From the NCBI GenBank assembly GCA_945917385.1, contig CAMEHJ010000046.1, positions 1 through 7,589 of the forward strand: a DNA stretch of 7,589 nt, written 5' to 3'. Shown here in pieces: positions 1 through 6,216 of the stretch. Both the position numbers and the translations under genes were made by a program. A model generated the notes under the pieces. It was not told the origin of the DNA and did no database searches. It saw only the letters and a list, made by a program, of their open reading frames with translations. Every line of letters starts with the position of its first letter. The first letter of the stretch is position 1. Source of the DNA: an uncultured bacterium. Its GTDB lineage: Bacteria > Bacillota_A > Clostridia > Oscillospirales > Oscillospiraceae.

Positions 1-1
1 C

Positions 2-928
2 CTGCTCGACCATATCGGCAGCGGCAAAATCTGGGATATGAGCCGCCGCAGCGGCGGACTGCGTATGCTCCCGCCCTTCGGCCTGCCCGAATACCACAGG
101 GGCAATTACAGCGGCACCATGGAGGCGCTCAACGCCGTCGCCTCTTACGTCAGGGACATCAAAGAGGATTCCGTTGTGATCATGCGCGGCAACCTCTGCG
201 CAAACGTCGACCTGAACAAGGCGATAGAGGTGTTTGAGAAATCCGGCGCCGAGATCACCGCGGTCGTCAGCCCGAACTACAACCCCGCCGACATCCACCA
301 CCGCTTCATCGTCGGTGAGGACGGATTTGTTGAGGATATCGACTATAACCGCACCGGCGAGGGCAGGGGCCTTGCCTCCCTTGAGGTGTATATTATAAAG
401 AAGGCGACGCTCCTTGACATGATGGACTACTGCGCCTCCCGCAACCTTCACAACTTCCACCGCGACGCGCTGGCACACCTCTTCGCCGAGGGCGGAAAAG
501 TGAGCTGCTATGTGCATGAGGGCTATGCGACCATCATAAAGACCGTTGACGAATACTTCAAAACAAGCATGGATATGCTTGACAGCGGCATCCGCCACGA
601 TGTGTTCAACGCCTCCCGCCCCGTACTGGCAAAGCCCACCGCCCGCGTGAGCGCGTTTTACAGCGATCTCTCCTGCGTTAAAAACAGCCTTGTCGCGGAC
701 GGCTGCGTCATAGAGGGCGAGCTTGAAAACTGCATCGTTTTTGCGGGCGCGCATATCCGCAAGGGCGCACAGCTCAAAAACTGCATCATTTTCCGCGGCT
801 GCGACGTGGGCGAGAACGCCTGTCTGTCGAATGTCATTGCGGATAAGCACGTCGTTGTCTCCCCGGAGACGAGTCTTGTCGGCAACGAGAAGCTGCCCGT
901 AGTCATCCCCAAGGGCAGCAAAATATAA
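2..928 (+). CDS. glgD: Glucose-1-phosphate adenylyltransferase subunit GlgD (5' end missing)
   Basis: GlgD is the partner of GlgC in the ADP-glucose pyrophosphorylase of Firmicutes, the enzyme that makes the activated glucose for glycogen synthesis in the cytoplasm. The reading frame is open from base 2, and the residues before the first ATG at 38 (LLDHIGSGKIWD) already match the family, so the gene starts upstream; 308 residues are visible and, against a family length of about 370, roughly 60 are missing. The nucleotidyltransferase fold occupies the first two thirds, with GGLRMLPPF and the substrate-loop region near bases 50-120. Where catalytic GlgC proteins carry a GDH motif, this one reads RGNL (bases 185-196), with Asn at 191-193 in place of the catalytic Asp, which fits a regulatory rather than catalytic subunit. 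From about base 625 the protein becomes a left-handed beta-helix of hexapeptide repeats (SLVADGCVIEG, CIVFAGAHI, CIIFRGCDVG). It ends with TAA at 926-928. glgC is expected just upstream but is outside the window. Confidence 0.93.
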   Translation: MLDHIGSGKIWDMSRRSGGLRMLPPFGLPEYHRGNYSGTMEALNAVASYVRDIKEDSVVIMRGNLCANVDLNKAIEVFEKSGAEITAVVSPNYNPADIHHRFIVGEDGFVEDIDYNRTGEGRGLASLEVYIIKKATLLDMMDYCASRNLHNFHRDALAHLFAEGGKVSCYVHEGYATIIKTVDEYFKTSMDMLDSGIRHDVFNASRPVLAKPTARVSAFYSDLSCVKNSLVADGCVIEGELENCIVFAGAHIRKGAQLKNCIIFRGCDVGENACLSNVIADKHVVVSPETSLVGNEKLPVVIPKGSKI

Positions 929-963
929 GGCGCGAGCCGCGCCTGACAGCGCCGAAACGGCGC
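929..963 (+). other. Two tandem GC-rich hairpins directly after the glgD stop
   Basis: Immediately after the glgD stop codon, ggcgcg (929-934) pairs with cgcgcc (938-943) around a 3-base loop, and gcgccg (949-954) pairs with cggcgc (958-963) around aaa. The two can also exchange partners, since ccgcgcc (937-943) matches ggcgcgg (959-965). No run of T follows, so they are not canonical terminators. They may protect the 3' end of the glgD message or slow polymerase before the next hairpin; that role is inference. Confidence 0.5.
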
Positions 964-986
964 GGGGATAATAAAGCAGTTAAACA

Positions 987-1028
987 TTCGCTGCGGTATT
1001 AATTGTATAAATGCCGCAGCGAAGTTTT
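987..1028 (+). terminator. Probable intrinsic terminator after glgD
   Basis: The bases 987-1000 pair with 1010-1023 as a 14-bp stem containing one G-T wobble (997/1013). Its core is an exact 10-bp GC-rich match (ttcgctgcgg with ccgcagcgaa). The loop is the 9-base AT-rich stretch 1001-1009. The stem is followed by gTTTTct (T run 1025-1028). This is the layout of a Rho-independent terminator and would end the glgD transcript 60-100 bases after its stop codon. The loop and inner stem include TATAAA (1006-1011), which could be read as a -10 element, but I see no matching -35 box. Confidence 0.65.
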
Positions 1029-1030
1029 CT

Positions 1031-1137
1031 GCCTGACGGGATGCCGTCAGGCTTTCTCCGCCAAAGCGGAGTACGGGCGGAAATGCGCCCGAAAAACCTG
1101 TACGGGTTCCACTCCCGTCAAACTCAGGAGGTAATGT
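1031..1137 (+). promoter_or_regulatory. Structured leader of glgP: four adjacent hairpins with an alternative fold
   Basis: Four hairpins lie almost end to end before glgP. The first pairs 1031-1039 with 1044-1052 (9 bp, loop gatg, followed by TTT at 1053-1055). The second pairs 1056-1061 with 1066-1071 (6 bp). The third pairs 1074-1079 with 1086-1091 (6 bp). The fourth pairs ACGGG at 1102-1106 with CCCGT at 1114-1118, with an outer CCTG (1097-1100) able to pair with CAGG (1125-1128). That outer pairing would cover the first part of the Shine-Dalgarno AGGAGG (1126-1131), which sits 6 bases before the ATG at 1138. A competing pairing also exists: TGACGGG (1034-1040) is an exact complement of CCCGTCA (1114-1120). 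It would dissolve hairpins 1 and 4 and close a multibranch loop around hairpins 2 and 3. The pairings are seen directly; a switch controlling glgP is inference. I do not recognise a known riboswitch class. Confidence 0.45.
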
Positions 1138-3546
1138 ATGACAAACCAGATATCCCGGGACGAAATGAGAAGCGCGATAGAGGATAAGCTCTGTGCGCAG
1201 TTCAGCGTCACCGGGGAAAAGGCCACGGAAGAACAGATTTTCCAGGCGACAGCCATCGTTATCCGTGAGCTGATGAGCCGTATTCTCTCCGTCGAGGACC
1301 CCAGACACGCGGAGAAAGAGGTACACTATATGTCCATGGAGTTTCTCATGGGGCGCAGCCTTATGAAAAATGCCTACAATCTCGGCATCTCCGAAGCGGT
1401 CATCGGCGCGCTGTCCGACATGGGACACTCTGCCGCCGACATCTTTGAGGAGGAGCCGGATGCGGGTCTCGGCAACGGCGGTCTCGGCAGACTTGCTGCA
1501 TGCTACATGGACTCCATGGCAACCGAGGGGCTTCAGGCCACGGGCTATTCCATCTGCTACGAGCTGGGCATATTCAAGCAGAAGTTCGAAAACGGTATGC
1601 AGACCGAGGTCGCCGACAACTGGCGCACCGCCGCGGAGAGCTGGCTTATCAGCCGCTATGAGGACGCGGTCGAGGTGCATTTCGGCGGTCAGATATCCCC
1701 CCATTGGGACAATTTCGGTCACTACCATGCCGAGCATACCGGCTATGACACCGTTATCGCCGTGCCGCGCGATATGCTGATCGCGGGCTACGGTGCGAAG
1801 AACATCAACACCCTGCGTCTGTGGGAGGCGAAAAGCCCGAACGCGCTGGATATGTACCGCTTCTCCGAGGGCAAGTACGTCCAGTCGCTTGAACAGCGCA
1901 CCATGGCCGAGGTCATCACCAAGGTTCTCTATCCCGCAGACGACCATATCGAGGGCAAGACCCTCCGCTTGAAGCAGCAGTATTTCTTCGTCTCCGCCTC
2001 CGTGCAGGACATCGTGCGCAAGCACATCAAGAACTGGGGCGACGTTAGAAACTTTGCAAAGCACCACACCATCCAGATAAACGACACCCACCCCACCCTC
2101 GTCATCCCCGAACTGATGCGCCTTTTCATGGACGAGTACGGTCTCGGCTGGGACGAGGCATGGGACGTTGTGAGAGACAGCGTCGCCTACACCAACCACA
2201 CCGTTATGAGCGAGGCTTTGGAGCACTGGCCGCAGAACCTTGTGCAGAACCTTCTGCCCCGCCTGTGGGAGATCATGTGCGAGATCAACCGCCGCTGGCG
2301 CGAACAGCTCATCTCCTACTTCGGCAATAACGAGAAGGTCGGCCGCAACCTCATCATCCACGACGGTCAGGTCTATATGGCAAACCTCTGCCTTGCCACC
2401 TGCTACAAGGTCAACGGCGTCTCCCGCCTGCACGGCGAAATTCTGAAGAACGACCTCTTCAACGACCTCTACACCGTCACGCCCGAGCGTTTCACCCATG
2501 TCACAAACGGCATTGACCACCGCCGCTGGCTCAGTCAGATCAACCCCGGCCTGCACTCTCTTATCTGCGATTTGACCGGCAGTGACAATTATCTTCTCCA
2601 CCCCGAGGAACTGATAAAGCTTGCCGACTATGAAAACGACGAGAGTGTGCTCGCGCGCGTAAACGAGATAAAGTACGCGAACAAGCTCTGCTTTGCCGAG
2701 TTTGCAAAGCGCAACGACGGCTTTGCCCTCAACCCGAACTCCATCATGGATATACAGATAAAGCGTCTGCACGAGTATAAGCGCCAGCTTCTGTGCGCCA
2801 TGAGCATTGCAAGTCTCCAGCTTCAGCTCCATGATAATCCCGGCATGGACTTTGTGCCCCGCACCTTCGTGTTCGGCGCGAAATCCGCCGCCGGATACAG
2901 AACCGCAAAGCGCATAATCGAGCTGCTGCTCTCAATGGCGGATGATATCAATAACGACCCCGTGTGCAAGGGCAGACTCAACGTTTACTTCGTTGAGAAC
3001 TACCGCGTCACCGCGGCAGAGGCGATCGTCCCCGCCGCTCAGGTGTCCGAGCAGATATCCACCGCCGGTAAGGAAGCGTCCGGCACCGGCTGCATGAAGC
3101 TCATGATGAACGGCGCCGTCACCATCGGCACGCTCGACGGCGCGAACGTCGAGATGTACGAGCGGCTTGGCGACAGGAATATGTACCTCTTCGGCCTGCA
3201 CACCGACGAGATTGCCCGCCTGCGCGCAAACGGCTATAACCCCAACGAGACCGCGTACAGAGACGCCGAGATCACCCGCATACTCGACAGGTTCAGCCGC
3301 GGCTTCCGCGACGGAAAGAGCTATTCCGACCTTGTCTCCGGCCTCCTGTACGGCGGCGACCAGTATATGCTCATCGCGGACTACCGCTCCTATGCCGACT
3401 GCCAGAGAAAGCTGTACTCCGATATCCGAAACGAGAAGGAGCTTGCGCGCCTGTCGCTGATGAATACCGCCCAGTCCGGCGTCTTCGCCGCCGACCGCGC
3501 CATCGCAGAGTACGCGAGAGACATCTGGAATATCAAGCAGAAATAA
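1138..3546 (+). CDS. glgP: Glycogen/alpha-glucan phosphorylase
   Basis: This PLP-dependent GT35 enzyme releases glucose-1-phosphate from the non-reducing ends of glycogen or maltodextrin, using inorganic phosphate in the cytoplasm. At 802 residues it is full length for the family. Landmarks in order are HYMSMEFLMGRSL (about 63-75), GLGNGGLGRLAAC (110-122), IQINDTHPTL (312-321), the active-site His in VAYTNHTV (His354), IKRLHEYKRQ (541-550), ENYRV followed by SEQISTAGK, and the PLP-lysine motif EASGTGCMK (646-654, Lys654). The residue two before the lysine is Cys where the textbook motif has Asn (GTGNMK). The N-terminal extension carrying the phosphorylation site of animal enzymes is absent, as usual in bacteria. 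The start is supported by AGGAGG at 1126-1131. It lies 209 bases after glgD on the same strand, but a terminator-like hairpin lies between them, so it may be transcribed separately through the structured leader. It ends TAA, followed by a strong terminator. Glycogen rather than maltodextrin as substrate is inferred from the neighbouring glgD. Confidence 0.97.
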   Translation: MTNQISRDEMRSAIEDKLCAQFSVTGEKATEEQIFQATAIVIRELMSRILSVEDPRHAEKEVHYMSMEFLMGRSLMKNAYNLGISEAVIGALSDMGHSAADIFEEEPDAGLGNGGLGRLAACYMDSMATEGLQATGYSICYELGIFKQKFENGMQTEVADNWRTAAESWLISRYEDAVEVHFGGQISPHWDNFGHYHAEHTGYDTVIAVPRDMLIAGYGAKNINTLRLWEAKSPNALDMYRFSEGKYVQSLEQRTMAEVITKVLYPADDHIEGKTLRLKQQYFFVSASVQDIVRKHIKNWGDVRNFAKHHTIQINDTHPTLVIPELMRLFMDEYGLGWDEAWDVVRDSVAYTNHTVMSEALEHWPQNLVQNLLPRLWEIMCEINRRWREQLISYFGNNEKVGRNLIIHDGQVYMANLCLATCYKVNGVSRLHGEILKNDLFNDLYTVTPERFTHVTNGIDHRRWLSQINPGLHSLICDLTGSDNYLLHPEELIKLADYENDESVLARVNEIKYANKLCFAEFAKRNDGFALNPNSIMDIQIKRLHEYKRQLLCAMSIASLQLQLHDNPGMDFVPRTFVFGAKSAAGYRTAKRIIELLLSMADDINNDPVCKGRLNVYFVENYRVTAAEAIVPAAQVSEQISTAGKEASGTGCMKLMMNGAVTIGTLDGANVEMYERLGDRNMYLFGLHTDEIARLRANGYNPNETAYRDAEITRILDRFSRGFRDGKSYSDLVSGLLYGGDQYMLIADYRSYADCQRKLYSDIRNEKELARLSLMNTAQSGVFAADRAIAEYARDIWNIKQK

Positions 3547-3561
3547 GGAAATTTAAAACCG

Positions 3562-3596
3562 AACCGAGCCTGCGAAAAATCGCAGGCTCGGTTTTT
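3562..3596 (+). terminator. Strong intrinsic terminator of glgP
   Basis: A perfect 14-bp stem (3562-3575 with 3580-3593) around a 4-base AAAA loop is followed by TTTTT at 3592-3596, beginning 15 bases after the glgP stop. On the other strand the stem is followed by cggttttaaattt, so it may also stop transcription arriving from the converging glycosyltransferase gene, less efficiently. Confidence 0.92.
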
Positions 3597-3621
3597 CAAT
3601 GTGTCAAAATAAGAAACTCGA

Positions 3622-3669
3622 CTTGGCTCTCCCTTTGGGAGAGCTGTCAGCAAAGCTGACTGAGAGGGC
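3622..3669. repeat. Double-hairpin intergenic repeat (Oscillospiraceae-type dispersed element)
   Basis: Two perfect hairpins sit side by side. gctctccc (3626-3633) pairs with gggagagc (3637-3644) around ttt, and gtcagc (3646-3651) pairs with gctgac (3655-3660) around aaa; a short tail, tgagagggc (3661-3669), follows. From memory, near-identical units with a CTCCC stem, the conserved CTGTCAGC-GCTGACTGAG core and such a tail occur in many copies between genes in Faecalibacterium and related gut Clostridia. They behave like REP or MITE-type elements, but I cannot confirm copy number from one window. The tail touches the TAA stop (3671-3673) of the minus-strand glycosyltransferase gene. It codes for nothing and has no T run of terminator quality. 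Confidence 0.7.
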
Positions 3670-3670
3670 T

Positions 3671-4633
3671 TTACCTGTCGGCGTAATCTTCCCCGGTGCG
3701 CTCGCTGATAATGTAGCGCGGGCGCTGTTTGGTCTCCATATAGATTTTGCCGATGTACTCACCGATGATGCCGAGGCAGATGAGCTGCACGCCGCTGACG
3801 AAGCAGACGATGCAGGTCATGCTCGCCCAGCCGGCAACGCTTTTGCCGCAGAGTGCGGTGATAAGCGCCCAGATAACCCCGATGAAGCTGATGAGCGCGA
3901 CGAAAACGCCGAAGCCGGTTATCATGCGAAGGGGCTTTACCGAGAGACTGGTGATGCCGTCCACCGCGAGGGCTATCATCTTCTTGAGCGGGTAATGGCT
4001 CTCACCGGCAATACGCTCGGCGCGGGAGTAGCTGACGCTGGTGCTCTTGAACCCGACGAGCGGGATCATGCCGCGCAGGAAAAGGTTTACCTCCTTGAAG
4101 TTTGCAAACTCCTTGAGTACGCGCGCGCTTATCAGGCGGTAGTCGGCGTGGTTATAAACGACCTCCGCGCCCATCATTGCAAGGAACTTGTAAAAGCCCT
4201 GCGCTGTGAAGCGCTTGAAGAAGGTGTCCGTTTCGCGGCTGGAGCGCACACCGTACACGACCTCGCAGCCGTCAAGGTACGCGTCCACCATTTCGTCCAT
4301 AGCGTTGATGTCGTCCTGCCCGTCGCAGTCGATGGAGATGGTGATGTCGCACTTGTCCTTTGCCTCCATAAGCCCTGCGAGCACGGCGTTCTGGTGACCG
4401 CGGTTGCGGCTCTGGCAGATGCCGATATAGTGCTCGTCCTGTGCGGAAAGCTCTTTGATGATGTCCCAGGTCTTGTCCTTGCTGCCGTCGTTTACGAAGA
4501 GAACGCGGCTGTCCTCACTTATTTTCCCGGCGGCGGTGAGCGCGCGCAGCTTCTCTAAGAACATCGGCGCGGTGATTGGCAGAACCTCCTGCTCGTTATA
4601 GCACGGAATGACTATGAACAGTCTCGGCGTCAT
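3671..4633 (-). CDS. Polyprenyl-phosphate glycosyltransferase, GT2, GtrB/DPM1-like
   Basis: Members of this family transfer a hexose from a nucleotide sugar to undecaprenyl phosphate on the inner face of the membrane. The 320 residues have the expected length and order. The GT-A domain carries VIPCYNE (8-14), VNDGSKDKTW (47-56) and the metal/nucleotide DxD region SIDCDGQDD (100-108), then DYRLIS (164-169). The signature RAERIAGESHYPLKKM (204-219) and DGITS follow. Two membrane helices (about 237-262 and 268-295) and a short basic, then acidic tail complete it. The ATG at 4633 is preceded by GGAGG (4642-4646) at 8 bases. That site and the start codon lie within the end of the upstream gene, which overlaps this one by 38 bases in another frame, so translation is probably coupled. 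The product probably feeds the neighbouring GT-C protein. The sugar (glucose, mannose or other) cannot be read from the sequence. The stop codon abuts a dispersed repeat. Confidence 0.94.
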   Translation of the reverse strand: MTPRLFIVIPCYNEQEVLPITAPMFLEKLRALTAAGKISEDSRVLFVNDGSKDKTWDIIKELSAQDEHYIGICQSRNRGHQNAVLAGLMEAKDKCDITISIDCDGQDDINAMDEMVDAYLDGCEVVYGVRSSRETDTFFKRFTAQGFYKFLAMMGAEVVYNHADYRLISARVLKEFANFKEVNLFLRGMIPLVGFKSTSVSYSRAERIAGESHYPLKKMIALAVDGITSLSVKPLRMITGFGVFVALISFIGVIWALITALCGKSVAGWASMTCIVCFVSGVQLICLGIIGEYIGKIYMETKQRPRYIISERTGEDYADR

Positions 4634-6098
4634 GGTAATATCCTCCGAATTTTGATTTTTCCACCGCAGTGAAGGCGGCAGTTATGATAAACATTGGTAT
4701 GAGCGAGTAGTGATATCTGCTTGAAACCTCAACCAGCATATGCGCAAGCGTAAGGCCGAGCGCGAAAAGCGGTACGATGAATAAGGCGCTCTGTGCACCG
4801 CGGCGAAATAGCGCATATAGCCCCGCAAGCATCAGCGCGATAACGAAAAAGTAGTACACGTTGTCGATGATCATGCACACGCGCACAAAGCGCTCGCTTC
4901 TGGTAAAGCGGTAGGTGTAGCCGCCAAGCTCGTCGTTGCCCATGAACGCGAAGAGCTTGGAGCGGAAGAGCCGTGCAAAGTCGATGCCGGAGGAGAGCCG
5001 CTCTTTAAGGTGCGGAAGCATCCTCCGCTGCGCCTCGCTTGCGGTGAGGTTTTCGCCGCGCTTGTAGGCAAACAGCACGTCCATGTCGTCGGCGCTCCAC
5101 TGCCCCTGCGTATCCTCGTTAAAGCCGACATAGATGTTGTAAATCGGAAGGGACGCGGGCTCTTCACCGAGAACTTTTTCCACATGGCTGTCCCACGCGC
5201 TGCCGCCGATTTTAAAAACAAACAGCATACAGACCGTTACAATGCCCCACATGAGCCAGAGCCGCTTTTTCGTGAGCGCCGCGCCGCGAAGCAGCAGAAA
5301 CCAGATAAGAAACGCGATGAGAAGAATGACCGCGATAGGCCGCACGATGTTTATCCAGAGCACCAGCAGGCCGAGCGCCGCGCCGCACAGAACCCAGAGC
5401 GCCGGCTTTTTCGAAAGCTTTTCCTGTCTGCGCTCAAGCTCGCTCACCGCCAGCATAAACAGCAGCAGCAGGCAGGAGTACAGCGGCTCCGAAAAGATGA
5501 GAGGGTTCATCATAAGCTTTGTCGGCATGAAAATCCACAGAACAAAGCCCATGGCGGCGGCAAGCTCTCCGGCAGCGCGGCGGCATATGCAGAAGATAAG
5601 CACCCCACTGAGTGTCGTCAAAGCGGCGTTCAGCACCGCGCCGACAAGAACATATTCACCGAAAATGCGCACAAAAATACTCAAAAAGCTTGAATATCCG
5701 AGGATATGCGGGTAAACCGCTATGTATTCGGTGCTCTCGATGGCCTGACCCGTGGCAAGCGCGCAGGCGCACTGCCAGTAGGTCTGATAGTCGCTGAAGG
5801 GCTCGATCCGGATAAGCAGCACCCATATCAGATGCAAAGCAAAGCAAATAAGCGCGAGTATGAGGCAGAGCTTTCTCACTCCGAACGCACGAATCCGCTC
5901 GTTCAGGACTTGGGTTCGCCCCCGGAAGCGGCGCATAATTAACAGCACCGCCGCCGCGCCGAGAAAGCCGAGCGCAAGCGCGAAGAGGTAAGAGCGGCTT
6001 TCCAATCCGACCCAGGCGGTTATCAGCAGGGAGACTGCGACAAGGCACGCAAAAATCACGAGCATGACGCGCGTGAGAAATTTTGATACTGCGGCCAC
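4596..6098 (-). CDS. Polytopic GT-C glycosyltransferase (GT39/PMT_2-like membrane protein)
   Basis: This 500-residue integral membrane protein has about 12 hydrophobic segments, for example 11-32, 37-55, 77-97, 149-172, 180-193, 206-219, 233-270, 280-297, 408-430 and 438-478. It has family marks of the PMT/ArnT-like GT-C enzymes: PFSDYQTYW in the first large outer loop (99-108, Asp103 the likely catalytic acid), FSEPLYS (202-208), NIYVGFN with GQW (321-334), and EVSSRYHYSLIP near the end (457-468). Such proteins take a sugar from a polyprenyl-phosphate donor and attach it to a surface polymer, lipid or protein on the outer side. The frame stays open upstream to 6356, but that part overlaps the HAD gene and lies upstream of the promoter. 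I therefore start at GTG 6098, with AAGGGGG 7 bases before it. The first in-frame ATG after it (6065) has no ribosome binding site. The gene overlaps the GtrB-like gene, its likely donor supplier, by 38 bases. The acceptor is unknown. Confidence 0.85.
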   Translation of the reverse strand: MAAVSKFLTRVMLVIFACLVAVSLLITAWVGLESRSYLFALALGFLGAAAVLLIMRRFRGRTQVLNERIRAFGVRKLCLILALICFALHLIWVLLIRIEPFSDYQTYWQCACALATGQAIESTEYIAVYPHILGYSSFLSIFVRIFGEYVLVGAVLNAALTTLSGVLIFCICRRAAGELAAAMGFVLWIFMPTKLMMNPLIFSEPLYSCLLLLFMLAVSELERRQEKLSKKPALWVLCGAALGLLVLWINIVRPIAVILLIAFLIWFLLLRGAALTKKRLWLMWGIVTVCMLFVFKIGGSAWDSHVEKVLGEEPASLPIYNIYVGFNEDTQGQWSADDMDVLFAYKRGENLTASEAQRRMLPHLKERLSSGIDFARLFRSKLFAFMGNDELGGYTYRFTRSERFVRVCMIIDNVYYFFVIALMLAGLYALFRRGAQSALFIVPLFALGLTLAHMLVEVSSRYHYSLIPMFIITAAFTAVEKSKFGGYYHDAETVHSHSVL

Positions 6099-6105
6099 CC
6101 AGACG

Positions 6106-6112
6106 CCCCCTT
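6106..6112 (-). promoter_or_regulatory. Ribosome binding site fixing the GTG start of the GT-C gene
   Basis: On the minus strand AAGGGGG (6112 to 6106) precedes the GTG at 6098-6096 by 7 bases. It is the only Shine-Dalgarno-like site between the promoter and the first membrane helix. It decides for a 500-residue protein over the longer open frame and over the ATG at 6065. Confidence 0.7.
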
Positions 6113-6143
6113 CGAAAGAATACGCACATAATAAGCTAACTGT

Positions 6144-6172
6144 ATTATATTCCACATCAGGATAAACGTCAA
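6144..6172 (-). promoter_or_regulatory. Near-consensus sigma-A promoter of the glycosyltransferase pair
   Basis: Read on the minus strand, TTGACG (6172 to 6167) is followed by exactly 17 bases and then a perfect TATAAT (6149 to 6144). The start of transcription would be near 6137, giving a leader of about 40 bases before the GTG at 6098. The -35 box begins four bases after the hairpin that ends the HAD unit, so the glycosyltransferase pair is likely an independent transcript. The boxes suggest strong, housekeeping expression; I see no obvious operator palindrome on them. Confidence 0.85.
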
Positions 6173-6176
6173 CAGC

Positions 6177-6206
6177 AAAGCCGAACCGCAGAACGGTTCG
6201 GCTTTT
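6177..6206 (-). terminator. Hairpin terminator after the HAD phosphatase gene
   Basis: aaagccgaaccg (6177-6188) pairs perfectly over 12 bp with cggttcggcttt (6194-6205) around a 5-base loop. It lies 11 bases after the HAD stop codon in the direction of minus-strand transcription. The T run on that strand is short (TTT then gctgttg) and it is slightly better on the plus strand (TTTT at 6203-6206), so it may be bidirectional or leaky. Confidence 0.7.
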
Positions 6207-6216
6207 ACTTGGTAAT

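Noticed and set aside
980..1012. A possible glgP promoter with TATAAA at 1006-1011 and TTAAAC at 980-985
   Set aside because: The spacing is 20 bases, and no better -35 box lies at 16-18 bases. The sequence is also explained as loop and stem of the terminator hairpin. Left open rather than annotated.
1102..1118. A tRNA T-arm-like hairpin (ACGGG, loop TTCCACT, CCCGT)
   Set aside because: It resembles a T-arm, but position 57 would be C instead of a purine. The following bases have no matching 5' acceptor strand upstream, and no anticodon arm is in place. It is better explained as part of the glgP leader.
1011..1187. A 58-codon plus-strand ORF through the glgP leader, overlapping the glgP start
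   Set aside because: It has no ribosome binding site, its start lies inside the terminator-like stem, and its Arg/Pro/Gly-rich composition follows the hairpins. A leader peptide cannot be fully excluded, but nothing supports it.
658..2832. A 724-codon open frame on the minus strand antisense to glgD and glgP
   Set aside because: It mirrors the codon pattern of two well-identified genes on the plus strand, has no family features, and spans the glgD-glgP gap and terminator. GC-rich codon use commonly leaves such antisense frames open.
3599..4558. A 319-codon plus-strand open frame opposite the GtrB-like gene
   Set aside because: It starts inside the terminator tail and reads through the repeat. 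Its protein is Ala/Asp/His-rich with no recognisable fold, while the opposite strand has a complete GT2 motif set and a ribosome site.
4871..5221. Smaller open frames inside the GT-C gene on both strands
   Set aside because: They lie wholly within a well-supported coding sequence, are Arg/Ser/Pro-rich shadows, and have no start signals.
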